Source of the DNA: Streptomyces sp. P9-A2
GTDB lineage: Bacteria > Actinomycetota > Actinomycetes > Streptomycetales > Streptomycetaceae
Length of the DNA: 64,000 nt
Assembly (NCBI RefSeq): GCF_036634175.1
Contig: NZ_JAZIFX010000001.1
Location: 7,378,001-7,442,000, forward strand
Direction of reading: 5' to 3'
The notes below the pieces were generated by a model, which was given only the letters and a program-made list of their open reading frames with translations, searched no databases and was not told the origin of the DNA. This document shows positions 7,937 through 17,514 of this stretch, piece by piece. How positions within the stretch are numbered: the first letter of the stretch is position 1; each line of letters opens with the position of its first letter. A program made the position numbers and the translations under genes.

Positions 7937-8883
7937 TCCGGGCCGTGGAGCCGGACACACACACGTCGGCGCCGGTGCTCGCCGCATACCGGTACTGCGA
8001 GGCCGTCACCGGAGCGCAGGCCCGGAACTTCGCCTACGGCATCAGGCTGCTGCCGACGCCCAAGCGGCGCGCGATGTCGGCGCTGTACGCGTTCTCCCGG
8101 CGCGTCGACGACATCGGCGACGGCGCGCTGCCGGACGACGTCAAGGCCGTCCGGCTCGAGGACACCCGGGCGCTGCTCACCCGGGTCCGGGACGGGGCGG
8201 TCGACGAGGACGACACCGACCCGGTCGCCGTCGCCCTCGCACACACCGCGCAGCGGTTCCCGGTGCCGCTCGGCGGCCTGGACGAGCTGATCGACGGCGT
8301 CCAGATGGACCTGCGCGGCGAGACCTACGAGACCTGGGACGACCTGAAGGTCTACTGCCGCTGCGTCGCCGGCGCCATCGGGCGAGTCTCCCTCGGCGTC
8401 TTCGGCACCGAACCCGGGGCACGGGGCGCCGAACGCGCCCCCGAGTACGCCGACACACTGGGGCTCGCGCTCCAGCTCACCAACATCCTGAGGGACGTCC
8501 GGGAGGACGCCGAGGACGGGCGCACCTATCTGCCCGCCGACGACCTGGCCAAGTTCGGCTGCTCGGCCGGGTTCGGCGGGCCGGGCCGGCCGGAGGGATC
8601 CGACTTCGCCGGCCTCGTCCACTTCGAGGTGCGCCGGGCCCGCGCCCTGTTCGCCGAGGGCTACCGGCTGCTGCCCATGCTCGACCGGCGCAGCGGCGCC
8701 TGTGTCGCCGCCATGGCCGGCATCTACCGCCGTCTCCTCGACCGCATCGAGCGCGAGCCCGAGGCCGTGCTGCGCGGCCGGGTCTCCCTGCCCGGCCGGG
8801 AGAAGGCCTACGTCGCGGTGCGCGGCCTGTCCGGCCTGGACACCCGGCACGTCACCCGGCGGACCGTCAGGGGGCGTGCCTGA
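7933..8883 (+). CDS. hpnD: presqualene diphosphate synthase HpnD
   Basis: GTG 7933 overlaps the hpnC stop (316 residues). The enzyme condenses two farnesyl diphosphates to presqualene diphosphate. Conserved blocks are SRRVDDIGDG (first metal-binding region), the YCRCVAGAIGRVSLGVFG helix, and LQLTNILRDVREDAEDGRTY (second Asp-rich region), all well preserved. HpnC/HpnD order and spacing match other actinobacterial hopanoid clusters. The stop TGA at 8881-8883 shares its last base with a small coupled ORF. Confidence 0.93.
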   Translation: MIRAVEPDTHTSAPVLAAYRYCEAVTGAQARNFAYGIRLLPTPKRRAMSALYAFSRRVDDIGDGALPDDVKAVRLEDTRALLTRVRDGAVDEDDTDPVAVALAHTAQRFPVPLGGLDELIDGVQMDLRGETYETWDDLKVYCRCVAGAIGRVSLGVFGTEPGARGAERAPEYADTLGLALQLTNILRDVREDAEDGRTYLPADDLAKFGCSAGFGGPGRPEGSDFAGLVHFEVRRARALFAEGYRLLPMLDRRSGACVAAMAGIYRRLLDRIEREPEAVLRGRVSLPGREKAYVAVRGLSGLDTRHVTRRTVRGRA

Positions 8884-9023
8884 TGGGCACATCACGCCTC
8901 CTCGACGGCGCCGCCGGCAAGCGGGGCGCAACCCTCCGCCGCCGCCCCGCGTCCCTGACCGGGACGGCCCGCCGCGCACCGGTCCGGCGGCACGGCGGCC
9001 GCGCAGGGGAGGGCACGCCATGA
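8883..9023 (+). CDS. small ORF of 46 residues between hpnD and hpnE
   Basis: ATG 8883 begins on the last base of the hpnD stop (TGATG), and the frame ends at 9021-9023, where TGA overlaps the hpnE ATG (ATGA). The 46-residue product is rich in Arg, Gly and Ala and has no recognisable domain. Third-codon G/C is high, but so is background. Both junctions look translationally coupled, which supports either a real small basic protein or a frame that only keeps ribosomes moving to hpnE. A small gene occupies this slot in at least one other Streptomyces hopanoid cluster as I recall it; not verified. Confidence 0.45.
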   Translation: MGTSRLLDGAAGKRGATLRRRPASLTGTARRAPVRRHGGRAGEGTP

Positions 9024-10489
9024 CCCGTGTCACCAGCTCCGGGAACCCGCCCGCCGGCGACGACGCCCCGGCGGGGCGGCACGCCGTCGTGGTCGGCGGC
9101 GGGCTCGCCGGCGCCACCGCCGCGCTCGCGCTCGCCGACGCCGGCGTGCGTGTCACACTGCTCGAAGGCCGCCCCCGGCTCGGCGGGCTCGTCTTCTCCT
9201 TCCAGCGCGGCGACCTGACCGTCGACAACGGCCAGCACGTCTACCTGCGCTGCTGCACCGCCTACCGCTGGTTCCTCGACCGGATCGAGGGGACGGCCCT
9301 GGCACCGCTGCAGAACCGTCTCGACGTGCCCGTGATCGACGCCGACCGGCCCGAGGGACGCCGGCTCGGCCGGCTGCGCCGCGACCCGCTGCCCGTACCG
9401 CTGCACCTGGGGCGCAGCCTCGCCGCCTACCCGCACCTCTCGCTCGCCGAACGGGCGAACGTGGGACGGGCCGCGCTCGCGCTCAAGGGACTCGACCTCG
9501 CCGATCCCGCCCTCGACGACCAGAACTTCGGCAGTTGGCTGGCCGCGCACGGCCAGTCGCCGCGCGCCGTCGAGGCCCTGTGGGACCTGGTGGGGGTCGC
9601 CACCCTCAACGCGGTCGCGGGTGACGCGTCCCTGGCGCTCGCCGCGATGGTCTTCAAGACCGGTCTGCTGTCCGACCCGGGCGCGGCCGACATCGGCTGG
9701 GCCCACGTCCCCCTGGGCGACCTGCACGACCGGCTGACCCGCAAGGCACTCGACTCCGCGGGCGTCCGCACCGAGGTCCGTACCCGCGTCACCTCCGTCT
9801 CCCGGCGCGGCGACGGGAGCTGGAGCGTGCGGGTTCCCGGCGAGACCCTCGACGCGGACGCCGTCGTCCTCGCCGTACCGCAGCGCGAGGCGTACGACCT
9901 GCTGCCCGCCGGAGCGCTCGACGACCCCGGGCGGCTGCTCGGCATCGGTACCGCGCCCATCCTCAACCTCCACGTCGTCTACGACCGCACGGTGCTCACC
10001 AGCCCCTTCTTCGCGGCCCTCGGCAGCCCCGTGCAGTGGGTCTTCGACCGCACCCGGGCCTCCGGCCTGCGGGAGGGGCAGTACCTGGCCGTCTCGCAGT
10101 CGGTCGCCCAGAACGACATCGACGAGCCCGTGGCCGTGCTGCGCGAGCGCTACCTGCCCGAACTGGAGCGCCTGCTGCCGGGCACCCGCGGCGCCACCGT
10201 GCGGGACTTCTTCGTCACCAGGGAGCGCACCGCCACGTTCGCCCCCGCTCCCGGCGTCGGACGGCTCAGGCCCGGCGCCCGCACCAAGGCTCCCGGCCTG
10301 TACCTGGCCGGAGCGTGGACCGCCACCGGGTGGCCCGCGACCATGGAGGGTGCGGTCCGCAGCGGCGTCGGCGCGGCGGACGCCGCGCTGAGTGCCCTGG
10401 GCCGGCCACGTCCCCGCCACCTCTTCGCATGGGACGGGACAGCCGGCCGCGACGCCCCGGGCCCCGCCGTGCGAGAGGGACTCCGGTGA
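9020..10489 (+). CDS. hpnE: hydroxysqualene dehydroxylase HpnE (FAD-dependent)
   Basis: ATG 9020 gives 489 residues. The FAD-binding dinucleotide fold VVGGGLAGATAALAL lies near residues 25-40, followed by the Glu of LLEGRPRLGG; the C-terminal FAD motif is GLYLAGAWTATGWPATMEGA. This flavoprotein reduces hydroxysqualene to squalene and resembles phytoene desaturases and amine oxidases. Context between HpnD and squalene-hopene cyclase makes HpnE the best assignment. The stop overlaps a possible GTG of the next gene. Confidence 0.92.
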   Translation: MTRVTSSGNPPAGDDAPAGRHAVVVGGGLAGATAALALADAGVRVTLLEGRPRLGGLVFSFQRGDLTVDNGQHVYLRCCTAYRWFLDRIEGTALAPLQNRLDVPVIDADRPEGRRLGRLRRDPLPVPLHLGRSLAAYPHLSLAERANVGRAALALKGLDLADPALDDQNFGSWLAAHGQSPRAVEALWDLVGVATLNAVAGDASLALAAMVFKTGLLSDPGAADIGWAHVPLGDLHDRLTRKALDSAGVRTEVRTRVTSVSRRGDGSWSVRVPGETLDADAVVLAVPQREAYDLLPAGALDDPGRLLGIGTAPILNLHVVYDRTVLTSPFFAALGSPVQWVFDRTRASGLREGQYLAVSQSVAQNDIDEPVAVLRERYLPELERLLPGTRGATVRDFFVTRERTATFAPAPGVGRLRPGARTKAPGLYLAGAWTATGWPATMEGAVRSGVGAADAALSALGRPRPRHLFAWDGTAGRDAPGPAVREGLR

Positions 10490-10551
10490 GCGCCGACGCA
10501 CCCGCCACGGCGGGTCCCCGTACCCCCGGTACCGCAACAAGAGGAGAGACT

Positions 10552-11625
10552 GTGCCCACTGTGCCCCCGGCCTCGAAGGCCGCTGGAAGGACCGCGGCGG
10601 ACGTGCCCGCGCTCCTGGAGCGCGGCAGGACACTGGCCATGCCGGTACTGCGGGCGGCCATCGACCGCCTGGCGCCCCCCATGGACACCGTCGCCGCCTA
10701 TCACTTCGGCTGGATCGACGCCCAGGGCAGGCCCGCCGACGGCGACGGCGGCAAGGCCGTACGCCCCGCGCTCGCCGTGCTGTCCGCCGAGGTCACCGGC
10801 GCCGCTCCGGAAGTCGGCGTCCCCGGCGCGGTCGCCGTCGAGCTCGTCCACAACTTCTCCCTGCTGCACGACGACCTCATGGACGGCGACGAGCAGCGCA
10901 GGCACCGCGACACCGTCTGGAAGGTGCACGGCCCCGCCCAGGCCATCCTGGTCGGCGACGCCCTGTTCGCCCTCGCCAACGAGGTGCTGCTGGAACTGGG
11001 CACCGTCGAGGCCGGCCGGGCCGCCCGCCGGCTGACCACCGCCACCCGCGCCCTCATCGACGGCCAGGCGCAGGACATCTCCTACGAGCACCGCGACCGG
11101 GTCGGCGTCGAGGAATGCCTGGAGATGGAGGGCAACAAGACCGGCGCCCTGCTCGCCTGCGCCAGCTCCGTCGGAGCGGTGCTCGGCGGCGCCGACCCGC
11201 ACACCGCCGACACCCTGGAGAAGTACGGCTACCACCTCGGTCTGGCCTTCCAGGCCGTCGACGACCTCCTCGGCATCTGGGGCGACCCGGCGGCCACCGG
11301 CAAGCAGACCTGGAGCGATCTGCGCCAGCGCAAGAAGTCCCTCCCCGTGGTAGCGGCGCTCGCCGCGGGCGGCCCGGCCTCCGAGCAGCTCGCGGAGATC
11401 CTCGCCGCCGACGCGGGCGGCAGCGACTTCGCGAACTTCTCCGAGGAGGAGTTCGCGGCCCGCGCGGCCCTCATCGAGCAGGCCGGCGGACGGGAGTGGA
11501 CCGCGGGGGAAGCACGCCGCCAGCACACCATCGCCATCGAGGCCCTCGACGCCGTCGACATGCCCGGCAGGGTGCGGGAGCAGTTCACGGCACTCGCGGA
11601 CTTCGTCGTCGTACGAAAGAGATGA
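10552..11625 (+). CDS. polyprenyl (farnesyl) diphosphate synthase
   Basis: GTG 10552 follows a strong AGAGGAGA ribosome site; an earlier GTG at 10486 overlaps the hpnE stop and would add 22 low-complexity residues. The 357-residue enzyme has the first Asp-rich motif DDLMDGD and the second DDLLGIWGD, plus GGKAVRPALA near the N-terminus. It elongates allylic diphosphates with isopentenyl diphosphate; here it should supply farnesyl diphosphate for HpnD. Residues before the first motif (VHNFSLLHDD) suggest a C15-C20 product, but chain length cannot be fixed from sequence alone. Confidence 0.9.
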   Translation: MPTVPPASKAAGRTAADVPALLERGRTLAMPVLRAAIDRLAPPMDTVAAYHFGWIDAQGRPADGDGGKAVRPALAVLSAEVTGAAPEVGVPGAVAVELVHNFSLLHDDLMDGDEQRRHRDTVWKVHGPAQAILVGDALFALANEVLLELGTVEAGRAARRLTTATRALIDGQAQDISYEHRDRVGVEECLEMEGNKTGALLACASSVGAVLGGADPHTADTLEKYGYHLGLAFQAVDDLLGIWGDPAATGKQTWSDLRQRKKSLPVVAALAAGGPASEQLAEILAADAGGSDFANFSEEEFAARAALIEQAGGREWTAGEARRQHTIAIEALDAVDMPGRVREQFTALADFVVVRKR

Positions 11626-11744
11626 TCACCATCGGTCGAATAGCCCTCGCGTAGTCGCCGGCCGGTGTTGCGGGGAGTACGGCACCGGCCGACGGCGGAC
11701 CCACAGCAGACGCACACATTGCAGGACTGCACGAAGGGGAAGCC

Positions 11745-13823
11745 ATGACAGCGACGACCGACGGAAGCACCGGGGCGGCGTGGCCGTCCCCGGTGGCCGC
11801 GGCCAGCGACACCGACACCGACACCGACATCCCCGTGGCGGCCGGGGTACCCGACATCGCCGCCGGCGCCATGCGGCGCGCCACCGAGTTCCTGTTGTCC
11901 CGTCAGGACGACCAGGGCTGGTGGAAGGGAGACCTCGAGACCAACGTCACGATGGACGCCGAGGACCTGCTGCTGCGTCAGTTCCTGGGCATCGTCGAGG
12001 ACGAGACCGTCCGGGCCGCCGCCCTGTTCATCCGGGGCGAGCAGCGCGAGGACGGCACCTGGGCCACCTTCTACGGCGGGCCCGGCGACCTCTCCGCCAC
12101 CATCGAGGCGTACGTCGCGCTGCGGCTGGCCGGTGACCCGCCGGACGCCCCGCACATGGCGCGCGCCGCCGCCTGGGTCCGCGACCGGGGCGGGATCGCC
12201 GCCTCCCGGGTCTTCACCCGGATCTGGCTGGCCCTGTTCGGCTGGTGGAGGTGGGAGGACCTGCCCGAACTCCCGCCCGAGCTGATCTGGTTCCCGACCT
12301 GGGTGCCGCTGAACATCTACGACTTCGGCTGCTGGGCCCGCCAGACCATCGTCCCGCTGACGATCGTCTCCGCCGAGCGGCCGGTACGGCCCGCCCCGTT
12401 CCCGCTCGACGAACTGCACACCGACCCCGCCAGGCCCAACCCTCCCGGACGGATGGCACCGGCGGCCAGCTGGGACGGCGCCTTCCAACGGCTCGACAAG
12501 GGCCTGCACGCCCTGCGCCGGGCCGTCCCGCGCCGGCTGCGCAGGGCGGCGATGAACACCGCGGCCCGCTGGATCATCGAGCGGCAGGAGAACGACGGCT
12601 GCTGGGGCGGCATCCAGCCGCCCGCCGTCTACTCCGTCATCGCGCTGCACCTGCTCGGCTACGACCTGAACCACCCGGTGATGCGCGCCGGACTCCGCTC
12701 CCTCGACCGGTTCGCCGTGTGGCGCGAGGACGGCGCCCGGATGATCGAGGCCTGCCAGTCCCCGGTGTGGGACACCTGCCTCGCGACCATCGCCCTCGCC
12801 GACGCCGGTCTGCCCGCCGACCATCCCCAACTGGTCAGAGCCGCCGACTGGATGCTCGGCGAACAGGTCGTACGGCCCGGTGACTGGTCGGTGCGCAGGC
12901 CCCGACTGGCGCCCGGCGGCTGGGCGTTCGAGTTCCACAACGACAACTATCCCGACATCGACGACACCGCCGAGGTGGTCCTCGCGCTGCGCCGGGTCAA
13001 GCACCACGACCCGGCGCGGGTGGACAACGCCATCGGCCGCGGGGTCCGCTGGAACCTCGGCATGCAGTCCCGCAACGGAGCCTGGGGTGCCTTCGACGTC
13101 GACAACACCAGCCCGTTCCCCAACCGGCTGCCGTTCTGCGACTTCGGCGAGGTCATCGACCCGCCGTCGGCCGATGTCACCGCGCACGTCGTGGAGATGC
13201 TCGCCGTCGAAGGACTCGCCCACGACCCGCGCACCAGACGAGGCATCCGGTGGCTGCTCGCCGAACAGGAGCCGGACGGCTCGTGGTTCGGACGCTGGGG
13301 CATCAACTACCTCTACGGCACCGGATCCGTGGTGCCCGCACTGGCCGCCGCCGGCCTCCCCGGCTCGCATCCGGCCCTCCGACGGGCCGTGTCCTGGCTG
13401 GAGTCGGTCCAGAACGACGACGGAGGATGGGGCGAGGACCTGCGCTCCTACCACGACTCCCGCGAGTGGAGCGGCAAGGGCGCCTCGACCCCCTCGCAGA
13501 CCGGATGGGCGCTGATGGCCCTGCTGGCGGCGGGCGAGAAGGAGTCCGCGGCCGTCGAACGAGGGATCGCCTGGCTGGCGGCCACCCAGCACGAGGACGG
13601 CTCCTGGGACGAGCCCTACTTCACGGGCACCGGGTTCCCCTGGGACTTCTCCATCAACTACCACCTCTACCGGCAGGTCTTCCCGCTCACCGCGCTCGGC
13701 CGGTACGTGAACGGGGAGCCGTTCGCCAAGCCGTCGGCGGAGGTGCCGGGGGCGGGTGCGGTGGGTGCCGGTTCCGGCGCCGGTGCGCGGCGGCACCGGC
13801 CGGCCGAGGTGAAGGGCAGCTGA
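11745..13823 (+). CDS. shc: squalene-hopene cyclase
   Basis: The 692-residue enzyme cyclises squalene to hopene/diplopterol at the membrane. The catalytic DxDDTA motif is present as DIDDTAEV, and repeated QW-type motifs (QDDQGWWKG, QENDGCWGG, QSRNGAWGAF, QEPDGSWFG, QNDDGGWGE, QHEDGSWDE) span the protein. The N-terminus has a short Asp-Thr repeat (residues about 20-28) and the C-terminus an Ala/Gly-rich tail, both outside the core. A 119-bp spacer separates it from the prenyl synthase, so an internal promoter is possible. Its stop overlaps the hpnG start (TGATG). Confidence 0.96.
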   Translation: MTATTDGSTGAAWPSPVAAASDTDTDTDIPVAAGVPDIAAGAMRRATEFLLSRQDDQGWWKGDLETNVTMDAEDLLLRQFLGIVEDETVRAAALFIRGEQREDGTWATFYGGPGDLSATIEAYVALRLAGDPPDAPHMARAAAWVRDRGGIAASRVFTRIWLALFGWWRWEDLPELPPELIWFPTWVPLNIYDFGCWARQTIVPLTIVSAERPVRPAPFPLDELHTDPARPNPPGRMAPAASWDGAFQRLDKGLHALRRAVPRRLRRAAMNTAARWIIERQENDGCWGGIQPPAVYSVIALHLLGYDLNHPVMRAGLRSLDRFAVWREDGARMIEACQSPVWDTCLATIALADAGLPADHPQLVRAADWMLGEQVVRPGDWSVRRPRLAPGGWAFEFHNDNYPDIDDTAEVVLALRRVKHHDPARVDNAIGRGVRWNLGMQSRNGAWGAFDVDNTSPFPNRLPFCDFGEVIDPPSADVTAHVVEMLAVEGLAHDPRTRRGIRWLLAEQEPDGSWFGRWGINYLYGTGSVVPALAAAGLPGSHPALRRAVSWLESVQNDDGGWGEDLRSYHDSREWSGKGASTPSQTGWALMALLAAGEKESAAVERGIAWLAATQHEDGSWDEPYFTGTGFPWDFSINYHLYRQVFPLTALGRYVNGEPFAKPSAEVPGAGAVGAGSGAGARRHRPAEVKGS

Positions 13824-14464
13824 TGAGCCCCCGGGCGGCCCCGGCACCGTTGCTGATCGCCTGCGCGCTCGGCATCGAGCGGCTCGCTCTGCGCAAGAAG
13901 GGCCGCGGTGGCACCGGCGTACCGGTCACCGTCCTGCGCACGGGCATGGGGCCCGCGGCAGCCGAGCGCTCCGTCACCCGGACGCTCGCCGGCCCGGCGC
14001 TGCGCGACGCCGCCGTACTGGCCACCGGCTTCTGTGCCGGACTGGCCCCCGGGATGCACCCCGGCGACCTGGTGGTCGCCGGGGAGACCCGCGACCCGCG
14101 CGGCAGAGTGCCGTGCGTCGGCACCGATCTGCTGGTGAAGGAGCTGGCGCGCATCGCGCCGGGGCGCACCGTCCACACCGGGCCGCTCATCGGCTCCGCA
14201 CACGTGGTCCGGGGGCACGAACGGTCCGAGCTGCTCGCCACCGGCGCGATCGCGGTCGACATGGAGTCCGCGGCCACGCTCCTGAGCGCCGTCCGCGCGG
14301 GTGCGCGCCCGGTTGCGGCCGTACGGGTGGTCGTGGACGCTCCTGAACATGAACTGGTCCGGATCGGCACGCTGCGCGGTGGAATATCGGCTTTCCGCGT
14401 TCTTCGTTCCGTTCTTCCCGCGTATCTCGAATGGCACCGTTCCTTGCTGCTCCCCAGGAGGTGA
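13823..14464 (+). CDS. hpnG: HpnG, adenosylhopane nucleosidase/phosphorylase
   Basis: A 213-residue nucleoside phosphorylase-fold protein whose ATG shares a base with the shc stop. TGMGPAAAERS and the ribose-binding VDMESAA near residue 150 are characteristic. HpnG removes adenine from adenosylhopane to give a ribosylhopane derivative on the way to bacteriohopanetetrol. Length is typical. The gene end contains AGGAGGTGA, which serves as the ribosome site for hpnH. Confidence 0.9.
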   Translation: MSPRAAPAPLLIACALGIERLALRKKGRGGTGVPVTVLRTGMGPAAAERSVTRTLAGPALRDAAVLATGFCAGLAPGMHPGDLVVAGETRDPRGRVPCVGTDLLVKELARIAPGRTVHTGPLIGSAHVVRGHERSELLATGAIAVDMESAATLLSAVRAGARPVAAVRVVVDAPEHELVRIGTLRGGISAFRVLRSVLPAYLEWHRSLLLPRR

Positions 14465-14469
14465 GCCAG

Positions 14470-15492
14470 ATGGCCATGCCGCTGCGTCAGTCCATCAAGG
14501 TCGCTACATACTTGGCCGAACAGAAGCTCCGACGTCGGGACAAGTTCCCGCTGATCGTCGAGCTGGAACCGCTCTTCGCCTGCAACCTCGCCTGTGAGGG
14601 CTGCGGGAAGATCCAGCACCCGGCCGGGGTGCTCAAGCAGCGCATGCCGGTCGCGCAGGCCGTGGGCGCGGTGCTGGAGTCCGGGGCGCCGATGGTGTCG
14701 ATCGCCGGTGGCGAGCCGCTGATGCACCCTCAGATCGACGAGATCACACGCCAGTTGGTAGGCCGGCGCAAGTACGTGTTCCTGTGCACCAACGCCATGC
14801 TGCTGCGCAAGAAGATGGACAAGTTCACCCCGTCGCCGTACTTCGCGTTCGCCGTGCACATCGACGGACTGCGCGAGCGGCACGACGAGTCCGTCGCGAA
14901 GGAGGGCGTGTTCGACGAGGCGGTGGCCGCCATCAAGGAGGCCAAGCGGCGCGGCTTCAGGGTCACCACCAACTCGACCTTCTTCAACACCGACACCCCG
15001 CAGACCATCATCGAGGTGCTCAACTACCTCAACGACGACCTCCGGGTCGACGAGATGATGATCTCGCCCGCCTATGCCTACGAGAAGGCCCCCGACCAGG
15101 AGCACTTCCTCGGTGTGGAGCAGACCCGCGAGCTGTTCAGGAAGGCGTTCGCCGGGGGCAACCGCCGTCGCTGGCGGCTCAACCACTCGCCGCTGTTCCT
15201 GGACTTCCTCGAGGGCAGGGTCGACTTCCCGTGCACCGCGTGGGCGATCCCGAACTACTCGCTCTTCGGCTGGCAGCGCCCCTGCTACCTGATGAGCGAC
15301 GGCTATGTGCCGACGTACCGGGAGCTGATCGAGGAGACCGACTGGGACAAGTACGGCCGCGGCAAGGACCCGCGCTGCGCCAACTGCATGGCGCACTGCG
15401 GCTACGAGCCCACCGCCGTCCTCGCCACCATGGGGTCCCTGAAGGAGTCCCTGCGCGCCCTGCGCGAGACGGTCTCGGGAAACAGGGAGTGA
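14470..15492 (+). CDS. hpnH: adenosyl-hopene transferase HpnH (radical SAM)
   Basis: ATG 14470 (MAMPLRQSIKVATYLAEQ) lies six bases after AGGAGGTG; an ATG at 14431 lies inside hpnG without a good site. The 340-residue radical SAM enzyme has CNLACEGCG (CxxxCxxC) at residues about 38-46 for the iron-sulfur cluster, GGEPLMHP for SAM contacts, and a C-terminal Cys set in DPRCANCMAHCGYEP. It attaches adenosyl from SAM to diploptene, the first step of side-chain extension. Immediately downstream the operon is disrupted by the ispG/dxs scar. Confidence 0.95.
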   Translation: MAMPLRQSIKVATYLAEQKLRRRDKFPLIVELEPLFACNLACEGCGKIQHPAGVLKQRMPVAQAVGAVLESGAPMVSIAGGEPLMHPQIDEITRQLVGRRKYVFLCTNAMLLRKKMDKFTPSPYFAFAVHIDGLRERHDESVAKEGVFDEAVAAIKEAKRRGFRVTTNSTFFNTDTPQTIIEVLNYLNDDLRVDEMMISPAYAYEKAPDQEHFLGVEQTRELFRKAFAGGNRRRWRLNHSPLFLDFLEGRVDFPCTAWAIPNYSLFGWQRPCYLMSDGYVPTYRELIEETDWDKYGRGKDPRCANCMAHCGYEPTAVLATMGSLKESLRALRETVSGNRE

Positions 15493-15496
15493 CGCC

Positions 15497-16017
15497 ATGA
15501 CGGCTGTCTCACTCGGGGGCCCCGGGGTACCGGTCCGGCGCTCGACCGGATCGGCGGCCCGGACGTGCTGCACCGCGCCGAGGACCCCGAGGCGCTGCTG
15601 ATGTCGGTCGGTGTCATGGCGCCCGTCTGCTTCCAGGCCGCCGAACTGCTCGGGGCGCGCGGTATCGGGTGCACCGTGGTCGACCCGCGCTGGGTCGAAC
15701 CCGTCGCCCCCGAACCGGCCGGACGGTCCGCGCGGCACCGGCTCGTGGCGGTCGTCGAGGACGACAGCCGCGCGTCGGGCATGGGGTCGGCCGTGACGCC
15801 GGCGCCGGCGCTGAGCGACGCGGATGTCGATGTACCGGTACGGCGGTTCGGCATTCCGGAGCAGTTCCTCGCGCACGCCAGGCGCGAGGAGGTGCCGGCG
15901 GAGATCGGTCCGACACCCGTCGAGGCCGCCGGCCGGATCGGCGCGAGCCCGGCCGTGGGGCAGGAGCGGCAGTCCCCTGGCGAACCGTCCGAGGAACAAC
16001 GGGAGGAACAGTCATGA
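15497..16017 (+). pseudogene. fused ispG-dxs deletion remnant
   Basis: A good ribosome site (AGGGAGTGACGCC) precedes ATG 15497, and the first codons read MTAVSLG, like actinobacterial IspG (family knowledge recalled, not searched). Within a few codons similarity jumps, in a different frame, to the C-terminal transketolase domain of DXS. The frame from about 15538 to 16017 reads [48 protein letters not shown] and [16 protein letters not shown]. The 15497 frame stops at 15602-15604. The DXS stop still overlaps the hpnO ATG (ATGA). This is best explained by one deletion that removed most of ispG and about three quarters of dxs. Neither enzyme can be made from it. Confidence 0.85.
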
Positions 16018-17429
16018 GCACCGCGGAGTCCGCCCCGGACCCCTCTCGGGCCGGGGACTTCGACCTCGGCGCGCTGCTGGCCGAGCGCGGAGCCGAACGC
16101 TACGAGCTGCACACCAGACACCTCAACCACCAGCTCCCGCGCATGCTGCACACCATCGGCTTCGACAAGGTCTACGAACGCGCCGAGGGCGCCCACTTCT
16201 GGGACGCGGACGGCAACGACCACCTGGACATGCTCGCCGGATTCGGGGTGATGGGCCTGGGGCGCCACCACCCCGTGGTCCGCAAGGCGCTGCACGACGT
16301 CCTCGACGCCTCGCTCGCCGATCTCACCCGCTTCGACTGCCCGCCGCTGCCCGGACTGCTGGCCGAGGAACTGCTCGCCCACACCCCTCATCTGGACCGG
16401 GTGTTCTTCGGCAACAGCGGCACGGAGGCGGTCGAGACCGCACTGAAGTTCGCCCGCCGCGCCACCGGAAGATCCCGCGTCCTGTACTGCGCGCACGCCT
16501 TCCACGGGCTGACCATCGGCTCCCTGTCCGTCAACGGCGAGTCCGGCTTCCGGGACGGGTTCGCCCCGCTGCTGCCCGACACGGCCGTACCCCTGGGTGA
16601 TGTGGACGCGCTGGAGAGGGAGCTGGCCAAGGGCGACGTCGCCGCCCTCATCGTGGAACCCATCCAGGGCAAGGGTGTGCACGCGGCCCCACCCGGCTAT
16701 CTGCGCGCCGCCCAGGAACTGCTGCACCGGCACAAGGCACTGCTGATCGCCGACGAGGTGCAGACCGGCCTCGGACGGACCGGCGACTTCTACGCCTACC
16801 AGCACGAGGAAGGGGTCGAACCGGACCTGGTGTGCGTGGCCAAGGCGCTCTCCGGCGGCTATGTGCCGGTGGGGGCCACGCTCGGCAAGGACTGGATCTT
16901 CCGCAAGGTCTACTCGTCGATGGACCGGGTGCTGGTCCACTCGGCCAGCTTCGGGGGCAACGCCCAGGCCATGGCCGCCGGCCTCGCGGTGCTGGCGGTG
17001 ATGGAGAACGAGCAGATCGTCGCGAACGTCCGGACCACCGGGGAGCTGCTGCGGTCCCGGCTCGCGGCCCTCGTCGACACGTACGAGCTGCTCGCCGATG
17101 TCCGTGGCCGGGGCCTGATGATCGGCATCGAGTTCGGCCGGCCGCGGTCGCTGAAGCTGCGCGGTCGCTGGGCCATGCTGCAGGCCGCGCGGAAGGGACT
17201 CTTCGCGCAGATGGTCGTCGTCCCGCTGCTGCAGAAGCACAGGATCCTCACCCAGGTCTCCGGCGACCACCTGGAGGTGATCAAGCTGATCCCACCGCTG
17301 ATCATCGGCGAGCGGGAGGTGGACCGGTTCGTGGATGCCTTCACCGCGGTCATGGACGACGCCCATGACGGCGGTCTGGTGTGGGAGTTCGGCAGGACAC
17401 TGGTGAAACAGGCGGTCGCCGACCGGTGA
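16014..17429 (+). CDS. hpnO: HpnO-type aminotransferase (aminobacteriohopanetriol synthesis)
   Basis: A 471-residue class III PLP aminotransferase. The PLP lysine is in [15 protein letters not shown], the cofactor-contact Asp in [14 protein letters not shown], and [15 protein letters not shown] binds phosphate. In hopanoid clusters this enzyme aminates the ribosylhopane-derived side chain to give aminobacteriohopanetriol. The ATG overlaps the stop of the dxs remnant, the coupling left from the ancestral operon. Acetylornithine-type aminotransferases share the fold, so substrate specificity rests on context. It is the last gene of the hpn operon. Confidence 0.88.
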   Translation: MSTAESAPDPSRAGDFDLGALLAERGAERYELHTRHLNHQLPRMLHTIGFDKVYERAEGAHFWDADGNDHLDMLAGFGVMGLGRHHPVVRKALHDVLDASLADLTRFDCPPLPGLLAEELLAHTPHLDRVFFGNSGTEAVETALKFARRATGRSRVLYCAHAFHGLTIGSLSVNGESGFRDGFAPLLPDTAVPLGDVDALERELAKGDVAALIVEPIQGKGVHAAPPGYLRAAQELLHRHKALLIADEVQTGLGRTGDFYAYQHEEGVEPDLVCVAKALSGGYVPVGATLGKDWIFRKVYSSMDRVLVHSASFGGNAQAMAAGLAVLAVMENEQIVANVRTTGELLRSRLAALVDTYELLADVRGRGLMIGIEFGRPRSLKLRGRWAMLQAARKGLFAQMVVVPLLQKHRILTQVSGDHLEVIKLIPPLIIGEREVDRFVDAFTAVMDDAHDGGLVWEFGRTLVKQAVADR

Positions 17430-17458
17430 GACCGCGACGTTCCGCAGGTCAGACGATT

Positions 17459-17495
17459 TTTGCCTGCGAGGCAAGAGATTTGCCCCACAGGCAAA
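17459..17495 (+). promoter_or_regulatory. two palindromic operators before the XRE/cupin gene
   Basis: Two inverted repeats of one design lie 20 bp apart centre to centre: TTGCC-N5-GGCAA (17460-17474) and TTTGCC-N5-GGCAAA (17479-17495). They end 19 bp before the regulator ATG at 17515. Same-face spacing (about two helical turns) and location suggest an autoregulatory binding site for the downstream HTH/cupin protein, possibly covering its promoter. The binding protein is inferred. Confidence 0.7.
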
Positions 17496-17514
17496 AGTGC
17501 GGCTGAATGGAGCC

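Noticed and set aside
15565..16017. The DXS-like frame as a functional gene
   Set aside because: It lacks the ThDP-binding and most pyrimidine-domain sequence and has no own ribosome site; it can only be a remnant.
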